This document shows, in pieces, positions 1 to 5,064 of a stretch of 5,064 nucleotides of DNA. The notes under the pieces were generated by a model that saw only the letters and a program-made list of their open reading frames with translations, did not search any database and had not been told where the DNA came from. Origin of the DNA: Nitrospirota bacterium (lineage in GTDB: Bacteria; Nitrospirota; Nitrospiria; Nitrospirales; Nitrospiraceae); contig JAIBHQ010000091.1 of the NCBI GenBank assembly GCA_020028595.1, forward strand, positions 1 through 5,064, given 5' to 3'. The position numbers and the translations under genes are program-made. Numbering within the stretch: position 1 is the stretch's first letter; every line of letters starts with the position of its first letter.

Positions 1-995
1 TCGTCCAGGACCTTGGCCGCGGCCTTGATGTCCAGATTGTCCTTGGAGCGTTTGCTCCACGGCAGGTCCACCATCCATTCGAGATAGGTCCGGACGGTGG
101 CGGATTCGGCCGTATCGGGGTGCATTTTTTCGAGGCGCTTGAGTTGTTTCTCGCACTCTTTCAGGACTTTCTCGGGCATCTTTGCATCTTTGATGCGTGT
201 GCGGAACTCGGCGGCCTCCTCGGCCCGCTCATCCAGCTCGCCCAGTTCTTTCTGGATGGCCTTGAGCTGCTCGCGCAGGAAGTACTCGCGCTGCGTTTTG
301 TCCATCTCGCCCTTGGCCTGCTGCTGGATTTTCTGCTGCATCGAGAGGACGTCGATTTCCTTGGCCAGAATTTCGCTGACCCGCTTGAGCCGGACGAGCG
401 GGTGCTCGATTTCCAGGACGTTCTGCGTGATGTCCACCTTGAGCCCCAGATTGGAGACGATCATGTCGGCCAGACGGCCCGGGTCGTCCAGGTTTTCAAT
501 GACGACCATCACGTCCGGCATCAGGACTTTGCCCAGACCGACGATGCGTTCGAGCTGCTCCTTGACCGTCCGCATGACCGCCTCGGACTCGAGCGGCGAG
601 GGAGCGGCCTTGGCGTCCAGTATCTTGACGATGCGGACGGAGTAGTAGGGATCGGTCTGGATGTATTCGACCGACTTGGCTTTGGCGAGCCCCTGGACGA
701 GGATCTTGATGCGTTCGTCGGGCAGCTTGAGCATGCGCATGATGATGCCGACCGTGCCGACGGCGTGGATGTCGTCCGGCGAGGGATTCTCCACATCGAG
801 CGCCTTTTGGGTTGCCAGAAAGATCATCCGGTTGCCTGCCAGGGCCGCTTCGATCGCCTTGATGGACATCTCCCGTCCGACGAACAGCGGCAGGACCATA
901 TAGGGGAATACGACGATGTCCCGCACCGGCAGGAGGGGCAACTGATCCGGAATCTCCGCCTGCGGCGTCTCGCGTTCGTTGGATTCGGCTGGCAT
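1..995 (-). CDS. lon: Lon protease (endopeptidase La), N-terminal part, cut by the window edge
   Basis: ATP-dependent cytoplasmic serine protease that unfolds and degrades damaged and short-lived regulatory proteins. The visible 331 codons (plus 2 bases) begin MPAESNERE. The LAN substrate-binding domain spans about residues 18-215, opening with LPLLPVRDIVVFPYMVLPLF and containing GREMSIKAIE. A helical, coiled-coil linker follows at about 216-300, including GEMDKTQREYFLREQLKAIQ and KELGEL. The conserved stretch YLEWMVDLPWSKRS (304-317) lies just before the AAA+ module. The AAA+ ATPase and Ser-Lys protease domains lie outside the window; family members are usually about 780-820 residues. I chose the ATG at 995 because GAGG at 1007-1004 sits 8 nt upstream. 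An in-frame ATG at 1001 would add two residues but leaves only 2 nt to that site. It lies 50 bp downstream of galU on the same strand. No frameshift or damage is seen. The family call is near certain from the motifs. Confidence 0.96.
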   Translation of the reverse strand, partial: MPAESNERETPQAEIPDQLPLLPVRDIVVFPYMVLPLFVGREMSIKAIEAALAGNRMIFLATQKALDVENPSPDDIHAVGTVGIIMRMLKLPDERIKILVQGLAKAKSVEYIQTDPYYSVRIVKILDAKAAPSPLESEAVMRTVKEQLERIVGLGKVLMPDVMVVIENLDDPGRLADMIVSNLGLKVDITQNVLEIEHPLVRLKRVSEILAKEIDVLSMQQKIQQQAKGEMDKTQREYFLREQLKAIQKELGELDERAEEAAEFRTRIKDAKMPEKVLKECEKQLKRLEKMHPDTAESATVRTYLEWMVDLPWSKRSKDNLDIKAAAKVLD

Positions 996-1003
996 GGACA
1001 TGG

Positions 1004-1007
1004 CCTC
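1004..1007 (-). promoter_or_regulatory. lon ribosome binding site, favours the second ATG
   Basis: GAGG on the minus strand ends 8 nt before the ATG at 995 but only 2 nt before the ATG at 1001. Normal Shine-Dalgarno spacing (about 5-9 nt) therefore favours the start at 995. No other purine-rich motif suits the upstream ATG. The site is short, so confidence is moderate. Confidence 0.5.
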
Positions 1008-1045
1008 GTGACGGTTGAGGGTGGACGGCGTGCCGCCTGTGCGGA

Positions 1046-1921
1046 CTATCGCCGGGCCACCTGCTTGAGATAGGCGGAAAACGGCCGCCCCAGCGTCGGG
1101 CTTTTGAGCGCAAACTCGACGGTGGCCTGGAGAAAGCCCAGTTTGTCGCCGGCGTCGTATCGCTGCCCGACGATTTCCTTGGCGTAGCTGGGAGCTTCCC
1201 GCGCGAGCTGCCGGAGCGCATCCGTCAGTTGAATTTCACGGTTCTTGCCGGGGCGCGTCCGTTCGAGAATTGGAAAAATCTCCGGCGACAGCACGTAGCG
1301 TCCGATGACGGCGTAGCGGGACGGGGCCTGGGCCGGAGCCGGTTTTTCCACGAGATCGACGATGCGGTGGAGGCCGTCGGCGATGCGCTGGGCGTCGATG
1401 ATGCCGTAGTGACTCACGTCCTGCCGGCGGACTTTCTGGACTCCCAGCACCGCGCCGTTGCCCGCATCGAAAATGCGCATCAACTGGGCCAGCGCCGGGA
1501 TTTTCGAATCGATCACCTCATCTCCCAGAATGACGGCAAAGGGTTCTTCGCCGATCAGATGTTGCGCGCAGAGGACGGCGTGTCCCAGGCCCAGGGCTTC
1601 CGGCTGCCTGACGTAGCAAAAGTTGGCCAATCGGGAAATGTCGCGGATGTCCTTGAGCAGTTGTGCTTTTCCGTTGCCTTTCAGATTCTCTTCGAGCTCA
1701 AACGACCGGTCGAAATGGTCCTCGATCGCCCGCTTCCCGCGCCCGGTAATAATGATGATGTCTTCAATGCCGGAGGCGACGGCTTCCTCCACGGCATACT
1801 GGATCAGCGGTTTGTCCACCAGCGGCAGCATTTCTTTGGGAGAGGCCTTGGTGGCGGGCAGAAATCGTGTTCCGAGGCCTGCGGCCGGGATGATGGCTTT
1901 CCGGACGAGTGCGGACGACAT
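1046..1921 (-). CDS. galU: UTP-glucose-1-phosphate uridylyltransferase (UDP-glucose pyrophosphorylase)
   Basis: Cytoplasmic nucleotidyltransferase making UDP-glucose and pyrophosphate from UTP and glucose-1-phosphate; UDP-glucose feeds LPS, capsule and other glycan synthesis. The 291-residue protein matches the usual bacterial GalU length (about 290-300). The nucleotide-binding signature is at residues 12-32 (PAAGLGTRF, then LPATK and SPKEMLP), followed by VDKPLIQY (35-42). Other family blocks are EALGLGHAVLCA (108-119), ILGDE (131-135), the sugar-site VEKP (191-194), AVIGRYVLSPEIFP (204-217), EIQLTDAL (229-236) and YDAGDKLGF (255-263). GlmU- and RfbA-type transferases share the first motif, but the SPKEMLP, VEKP and EIQLTDA combination is GalU. 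The loop before EIQLTDA reads PGKNR rather than the commoner form with glycines. The start at 1921 is the only Met near the N-terminus and it has no Shine-Dalgarno. A promoter lies immediately upstream, suggesting a leaderless message. The gene probably heads a galU-lon transcript. Confidence 0.96.
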   Translation of the reverse strand: MSSALVRKAIIPAAGLGTRFLPATKASPKEMLPLVDKPLIQYAVEEAVASGIEDIIIITGRGKRAIEDHFDRSFELEENLKGNGKAQLLKDIRDISRLANFCYVRQPEALGLGHAVLCAQHLIGEEPFAVILGDEVIDSKIPALAQLMRIFDAGNGAVLGVQKVRRQDVSHYGIIDAQRIADGLHRIVDLVEKPAPAQAPSRYAVIGRYVLSPEIFPILERTRPGKNREIQLTDALRQLAREAPSYAKEIVGQRYDAGDKLGFLQATVEFALKSPTLGRPFSAYLKQVARR

Positions 1922-1928
1922 GCTTCGG

Positions 1929-1958
1929 ATACTAGGGGATGGGTCGAAAGAAAGTCAA
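1929..1958 (-). promoter_or_regulatory. Candidate sigma70-type galU promoter, apparently leaderless
   Basis: Read on the minus strand, TTGACT (1958-1953) and TAGTAT (1934-1929) are separated by 18 bp, close to the TTGACA/TATAAT consensus. Only 7 bp separate the -10 box from the galU ATG at 1921, so transcription should start at or within a base or two of the A of the ATG. The intervening bases CCGAAGC hold no ribosome binding site. This is what a leaderless gene looks like, and the promoter would also drive lon. It is a sequence match only, with no experimental support. Confidence 0.6.
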
Positions 1959-1962
1959 GGCA

Positions 1963-1990
1963 ACCCGGGACGCGCGAAACCGGCGCGGGT
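1963..1990. repeat. Interrupted inverted repeat between the divergent promoters
   Basis: ACCC (1963-1966) pairs with GGGT (1987-1990). Inside this, GCGC (1972-1975) pairs with GCGC (1983-1986) around a 7-base centre, leaving five unpaired bases on the left arm. The element lies between the back-to-back -35 boxes of galU (1953-1958) and bamA (2005-2010), where a regulator could touch both promoters. The arms are short and GC-rich, so it may be chance. Confidence 0.2.
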
Positions 1991-2004
1991 GCGTCGAAAA
2001 TCGC

Positions 2005-2033
2005 TTTACATAAATGGAATCGGCCAGTATAAT
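2005..2033 (+). promoter_or_regulatory. Candidate sigma70-type bamA promoter
   Basis: TTTACA (2005-2010) and a perfect TATAAT (2028-2033) are separated by exactly 17 bp, the best housekeeping-type promoter in the window. Transcription would begin near 2040, giving a leader of about 175 nt to the ATG at 2214 or about 200 nt to the GTG at 2238. It would drive bamA and very likely the downstream skp gene. An imperfect dyad, GGAAT (2016-2020) and ATTCC (2032-2036), overlaps the -10 box and could be an operator. Confidence 0.65.
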
Positions 2034-2039
2034 TCCTCA

Positions 2040-2213
2040 GATTTTTCAAAACCTTGGAGAACTCAGGGGGTGGCCATGTGCGGAAGCACGAGCTCCTTCT
2101 GGTTTGGATGTGAGAATGATGTCCATGTGTGCAATCCGAAACGGCCGGGGCGGTACCCGTGCATCCGAAACAGGCTCTAATTCTTCACGCGCAGTCTCCA
2201 TGACCCGTGGTCG
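2040..2213 (+). promoter_or_regulatory. bamA 5' leader region
   Basis: This stretch of about 174 nt lies between the predicted bamA transcription start and its ATG. It contains a purine-rich block AGGGGG (2065-2070) followed by a small ORF (2076-2180). It also has a GGAA-capped hairpin (2077-2090) and a CCATG/CGTGG stem with a 3-nt loop (2198-2210). I do not recognise a known riboswitch or RNA family, and I see no terminator with a T-run. Together with 1922-2039 this is the only long non-genic region in the window. Confidence 0.4.
2076..2180 (+). CDS. Possible 34-residue cysteine-containing leader peptide
   Basis: This short ORF begins MCGSTSSFWFGC, ends IRNRL and stops at TAA (2178-2180). 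It has four cysteines (residues 2, 12, 19, 29), an aromatic patch (FWF, 8-10) and a basic C-terminal half. AGGGGG at 2065-2070 sits 5 nt before the ATG, and a GTG two codons earlier (2070) is an alternative start. It lies wholly inside the predicted bamA leader and in the same frame as bamA, ending 33 nt before the bamA ATG. I recognise no family. It could be a translated upstream ORF that tunes bamA expression, a small protein in its own right, or simply chance reading frame. Its product, if made, lacks a hydrophobic segment. Confidence 0.22.
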   Translation: MCGSTSSFWFGCENDVHVCNPKRPGRYPCIRNRL

Positions 2214-4541
2214 ATGGCCTTGGACGGGAAGGCCGCAGTGACCACTGTGACTGGGGGGTGGTCCATCCGTGCTCTGAGTCTCCTGCTCGCGTTGCTGATC
2301 ACCACGCCGGGTGTGGTGCAAGCCCAGGACGGCGAGCAGAAGGTGAAATCCATTCAGATCCGGGGCGCCAAACGGATCGAGGAAACGGCCGTACGGGGGC
2401 GGCTCACGCTCAAGGTCGGCGATCAGTACACGGGCGAGGCCATCCGGACCCAGATTCGGCTCATCTACGAGATGGGTTTTTATGAAGATGTGCGGATCGA
2501 GACCGAGCCGGTGCCGGGAGGTGTCGCCATCGTGTTCGTCGTGCGGGAGAAGCCGTTCATCACGGATATCGTATTCGACGGCAACGAGAATCTCAGCGAT
2601 GACAAGCTGAAGGAGAAAATCACAATCCGCAACAATTCGTTTTTAGACCAACAGCAGGCGAAGGAAAGCGCCGAGCGCGTCCGCCAGGCCTACCAGGAGG
2701 ACGGATACTATAACGTGCAGGTGGTGCCGATCATCCAATCCGTGGAGGAAGACCGGAAGCGCCTGACGTTGTTCGTCAAAGAGGGCGACAGGGCAAAGAT
2801 CAAAGCGGTGAACTTCGAGGGCATGAGCGTCTTCAAAAAGAAGGAGATGCTGAAAAATCTCGCGACGCGCGAGTGGATCCCACTGTACGGGATTATTACG
2901 CAACTGGCGCTGCCGTCAGTGTTCAGCGACTCCGGCCTGCTCAAGCGCGACGAGATGGCGAATGACGCCGAACGGATTCGAGGCAATTATTACAACAAAG
3001 GCCATCTGAACGTGCAGGTGAGCGCGCCGGTGGTGGAACTGACCGAAGATAAGAAATGGTTCACGGTGACGTTCACGATCGTGGAGGGCGACGCGTTCAC
3101 GGTGGGCGAGATCGGCTATCGCGGCAACACGTTGTTCGAGGAAGAGGAGTTGAACGCCGGATCCAAGCTGGTGCCCGGGGAGATCGTCCAGGTCTCGAAG
3201 GTGTTCGACGAGAACAAGCGCATCAAGGATCTGTATGGCACCAAGGGCTATGCCTTCGCCGATTCGGATTACGGGATGTCCAAGGACGAGCAGGCCAAAA
3301 AGGTCGCGCTGATCTTCAACATCAAGGAAGGCGAACTGATTCGGGTCCAAAAAATCAACATTTCTGGCAACGATAAAACCCGCGACAACGTCATTCGTCG
3401 CGAGGTCCGCATCAACGAGCAGGAAGTGATCGATACGGTGTCCATGCAGCGGAGCTTCCAGCGGCTCAACAATCTCCAGTTTTTCGAGACGGTCGAAATT
3501 TTGCCTCAGCAGGTCTCTCCGGACAAGGTGGATCTGAACGTCAAGGTCAAAGAGAAGAACACGGGGCAGTTCAGCATCGGCGGCGGTTACAGCACCCTGG
3601 ACCAGTTGACGTCGGTGATAGATATCACCGAAGGCAACCTGCAAGGGCGCGGGCACATGATCAAAGTCCGTGGCCAGTTGGGCCAGAAGCGCAACCTCGG
3701 GTTGATCACTTTCCGCGAACCGTACTTCAGGGATTCGCAGATGTCGGTGCAGTTGGACGTGTTCAATACGGTGACCAATTTCACGACGTACATCGAGAAT
3801 AAATCCGGCATCACCTTGTCGCTCGGGCGGTGGTTTTCGGAGTTCGCGTCCGGTGCGTTCAGCCCCATTGTGGAAAATTTGACGATCAAGGATGTGCAGC
3901 CGGACGCCCCGCAGTTCGCCAAGGACCAGCAAGGGAAACAGTCTACAACGGGATTTCGTTCCGTGCTGTCCCGCGATACCAGGGACAATTACATGGATCC
4001 CCGGAGCGGCACCAGAAGCGCGATCAACCTCGATTATGGAAGCAAGTACCTGGGAGGGTCGAATAACTTCTATAAATTCCAGATCGATGCCGTCAAGTAC
4101 ACGCCATTGTTCTGGGACACCCGCCATGCGATTCGTGCACGGTTCGGAGTCACGGAGGGCCTCGACGGCGCGCCGACTCCGCTGACAGAACTGTTTTTTG
4201 TCGGCGGTATCAACACGATGCGCGGATTCGTCTTCGGCCGTGCGGGACCTGTGACGCCGAGCGGGACGCTGATCGGCGCCAATCGCCAGGCCATTATCAA
4301 CAACGATTTTGTTTTTCCTATTTCGGCCGAGGCGAAGCTGAACGGCGTCATCTTTTTCGATTACGGCAAAGGGTTCCTGGAGGGCGAAGAATTCACGACG
4401 AAGTTTCGCCAGTCGGCCGGTGTCGAAGCCCGCTGGCTGTCGCCGTTCGGGCCGCTCCGTCTCGCCTACGGGTTCAATCTCGACCCGAATCCGCTGGAGC
4501 GGAAACAGGTTTTCGAGTTTTCCGTCGGATCGTTGTTCTAA
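2214..4541 (+). CDS. bamA: Outer membrane protein assembly factor BamA (Omp85 family)
   Basis: Core of the beta-barrel assembly machinery, which folds and inserts outer-membrane proteins. The 775 residues fit the family (about 750-810). A Sec signal peptide has its hydrophobic core at residues 21-30 and likely cleavage after VQA (37). Five periplasmic POTRA domains follow at roughly 43-112, 116-191, 195-293, 296-374 and 376-447; each begins with a strand such as IQIRGAKRI, IVFDGNENL, VNFEGMSVF, IGYRGNTLF or INISGNDKT. The 16-strand barrel occupies about 450-775. It contains SRDTRDNYMDPRSGT (586-600), the loop-6 signature MRGF (669-672), and a C-terminal beta-signal ending in Phe (FEFSVGSLF). 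The ATG at 2214 has no clear Shine-Dalgarno. An in-frame GTG at 2238 has GGGAAGG 5 nt upstream and still leaves a complete signal peptide, so it may be the true start. An in-frame TAA at 2178-2180 limits extension upstream. The skp gene follows after 28 bp, the usual partner. Confidence 0.96.
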   Translation: MALDGKAAVTTVTGGWSIRALSLLLALLITTPGVVQAQDGEQKVKSIQIRGAKRIEETAVRGRLTLKVGDQYTGEAIRTQIRLIYEMGFYEDVRIETEPVPGGVAIVFVVREKPFITDIVFDGNENLSDDKLKEKITIRNNSFLDQQQAKESAERVRQAYQEDGYYNVQVVPIIQSVEEDRKRLTLFVKEGDRAKIKAVNFEGMSVFKKKEMLKNLATREWIPLYGIITQLALPSVFSDSGLLKRDEMANDAERIRGNYYNKGHLNVQVSAPVVELTEDKKWFTVTFTIVEGDAFTVGEIGYRGNTLFEEEELNAGSKLVPGEIVQVSKVFDENKRIKDLYGTKGYAFADSDYGMSKDEQAKKVALIFNIKEGELIRVQKINISGNDKTRDNVIRREVRINEQEVIDTVSMQRSFQRLNNLQFFETVEILPQQVSPDKVDLNVKVKEKNTGQFSIGGGYSTLDQLTSVIDITEGNLQGRGHMIKVRGQLGQKRNLGLITFREPYFRDSQMSVQLDVFNTVTNFTTYIENKSGITLSLGRWFSEFASGAFSPIVENLTIKDVQPDAPQFAKDQQGKQSTTGFRSVLSRDTRDNYMDPRSGTRSAINLDYGSKYLGGSNNFYKFQIDAVKYTPLFWDTRHAIRARFGVTEGLDGAPTPLTELFFVGGINTMRGFVFGRAGPVTPSGTLIGANRQAIINNDFVFPISAEAKLNGVIFFDYGKGFLEGEEFTTKFRQSAGVEARWLSPFGPLRLAYGFNLDPNPLERKQVFEFSVGSLF
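2216..2234 (+). promoter_or_regulatory. Hairpin at the bamA translation start
   Basis: GGCCTT (2216-2221) and AAGGCC (2229-2234) form a perfect 6-bp stem around a 7-nt loop, extendable by one U-G pair. It starts within the ATG codon at 2214 and covers most of the GGGAAGG ribosome-binding-like sequence (2226-2232) serving the GTG at 2238. If formed in the mRNA it could limit initiation at either start. A 6-bp stem of this kind can occur by chance in GC-rich DNA. Confidence 0.3.
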
Positions 4542-4556
4542 CAATGGCACGCACTG

Positions 4557-4562
4557 AAGGAG
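4557..4562 (+). promoter_or_regulatory. Strong ribosome binding site of the skp/ompH gene
   Basis: AAGGAG lies 7 nt before the ATG at 4570, near-ideal in both sequence and spacing. It fixes that start over the later in-frame Met codon at 4630, which lacks a comparable site. It lies in the 28-bp bamA-skp gap, where no promoter or terminator is seen, supporting co-transcription. Confidence 0.8.
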
Positions 4563-4569
4563 ATACGGC

Positions 4570-5064
4570 ATGAGCACGCGTAACGTGGGGCAGCGGACAG
4601 GATGGTGCCGGTGGCATCGCACGGGATGGATGATTGTGCTGTGCGCGACGTTTCTCGCGGGAGGCTTTGCCAGTTCCGCCGAATCGCAACCGACCGGCCG
4701 ATCAGGCCTGCCCATCGGCGTGATGGAGCCGCAGCGTGTTCTGAGCGAGACGGACGCCGGCAAGAAAGCCATGGAATCGCTGGCGGCGTTCGCGAAGAGC
4801 CGCCAGGGGCTGGTGGAATCGGATGAAAAAGAGCTGCGGCGCATGGAAGAAGATTTAATGAAACAGGCCAGCGTGCTGAGCGCCAATGCGAAGAAGGAAC
4901 GGGAGGAGCAGTTCCGCCGCCGGATGATGGAAGCTCAGCAGAAAGCGAATCAAATGAATCGTGAAATCCAGGAAAAGCAGAGAGAGGTTTTTGAGGGATT
5001 CCGTGGAAAAATCGAGAAAGTGGTGGCCAAACTGGCCCAGCAGATGGGACTGGCGCTGGTCGTC
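4570..5064 (+). CDS. skp: Periplasmic chaperone of the Skp/OmpH family, 3' end cut by the window edge
   Basis: Trimeric periplasmic holdase that keeps unfolded outer-membrane proteins soluble on the way to BamA. The visible 165 codons encode a long basic n-region (residues 1-18), a hydrophobic segment (about 20-33, MIVLCATFLAGGF) and probable signal cleavage after ASSA (37). The Skp strand IGVMEPQRVLSETDAGKKAM follows at 49-68, matching the family pattern IGVVD-x-QRVL-x-E-x-x-AGKKA. Long charged helices at about 70-150, rich in Glu, Lys, Arg and Gln, form the coiled-coil tentacles. The chain then returns to the trimer body with KLAQQMGLALVV at the window end. Roughly 15-30 residues are probably missing. 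Position directly after bamA is typical; lpxD, fabZ and lpxA commonly follow in other genomes, but this cannot be seen here. The acidic-Pro pair (EP, 53-54) replacing the usual D-[LV/M]-type residues is a small deviation. Confidence 0.92.
   Translation, partial: MSTRNVGQRTGWCRWHRTGWMIVLCATFLAGGFASSAESQPTGRSGLPIGVMEPQRVLSETDAGKKAMESLAAFAKSRQGLVESDEKELRRMEEDLMKQASVLSANAKKEREEQFRRRMMEAQQKANQMNREIQEKQREVFEGFRGKIEKVVAKLAQQMGLALVV

Noticed and set aside
1027..1037. GGCG/CGCC stem in the galU-lon gap as a possible terminator
   Set aside because: It is only 4 bp with a 3-nt loop and no following T-run on the minus strand, so it is too weak to terminate.
120..1073. Open frame of 317 codons on the plus strand opposite lon
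   Set aside because: It is a mirror of the lon coding frame, low-complexity in composition (many Leu, Asp and Phe), and it runs past the lon start into galU. No domain is recognisable.
496..1221. Minus-strand open frame overlapping both lon and the end of galU
   Set aside because: It is out of frame with both real genes, composed mostly of Arg, Gly, Pro and Ser, and ignores the gene boundary.
1229..2032. Plus-strand open frames opposite galU extending into the control region
   Set aside because: They are antisense shadows of galU. Only the small 2076-2180 segment, outside any gene and with its own ribosome-binding-like site, was kept as a low-confidence candidate.
2041..2051. TTTTTCAAAA tract in the bamA leader as a terminator or attenuator
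   Set aside because: There is no GC-rich stem upstream of the T-run, and the tract sits only a few bases after the predicted transcription start.
4630..4647. Cys25 in the skp signal segment as a possible lipoprotein lipobox
   Set aside because: The residues before the cysteine are IVL. A lipobox needs Gly, Ala or Ser at -1, and the cysteine sits in the middle of the hydrophobic core. A standard signal peptidase I site follows at ASSA.
2916..4886. Very long open frame on the minus strand opposite bamA and skp (656 codons)
   Set aside because: It is antisense to two unmistakable genes and spans their gap. Its translation is rich in His, Arg, Asp and Leu with no recognisable domain, as expected from the complement of GC-biased codons.

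Overview
The window is a stretch of ordinary Gram-negative chromosome. It carries four protein genes in two divergent pairs. On the minus strand, reading right to left, are galU (complete) and lon (its first ~331 codons; the rest lies beyond base 1). On the plus strand are bamA (complete) and a skp/ompH-family periplasmic chaperone gene (first 165 codons; the 3' end lies beyond base 5064). An outer-membrane assembly factor plus a periplasmic chaperone means a diderm host. The high-GC coding style, the Lon N-terminus and the BamA sequence remind me most of Nitrospirota (Nitrospira-like), with Deltaproteobacteria-like groups as alternatives. That placement is from memory and is not proven here.

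Layout. Bases 1-995: N-terminal half of Lon protease, minus strand. Bases 996-1045: short gap with no convincing terminator or promoter, so galU and lon are probably co-transcribed. Bases 1046-1921: GalU (UTP-glucose-1-phosphate uridylyltransferase), minus strand. Bases 1922-2213: AT-richer divergent control region. It holds a TTGACT-N18-TAGTAT promoter for galU, placed so close to the ATG that the transcript looks leaderless. It also holds a TTTACA-N17-TATAAT promoter for bamA, which leaves a leader of roughly 175-200 nt containing a possible 34-codon, four-cysteine ORF. Bases 2214-4541: BamA. Bases 4542-4569: a 28-bp gap with a strong ribosome binding site. Bases 4570-5064: Skp/OmpH.

How the genes fit together. 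BamA folds and inserts beta-barrel proteins into the outer membrane, and Skp carries unfolded barrel proteins across the periplasm to it; bamA-skp is a classic gene pair. GalU makes UDP-glucose, a precursor for surface polysaccharides, and Lon degrades misfolded and regulatory cytoplasmic proteins. The region is therefore envelope biogenesis plus protein quality control.

I found no mobile element, CRISPR array, RNA gene or unknown multi-gene system. The parts worth a second look are in the 292-bp intergenic region: the apparently leaderless galU promoter, the long bamA leader with its small ORF and hairpins, and an ambiguous bamA start.
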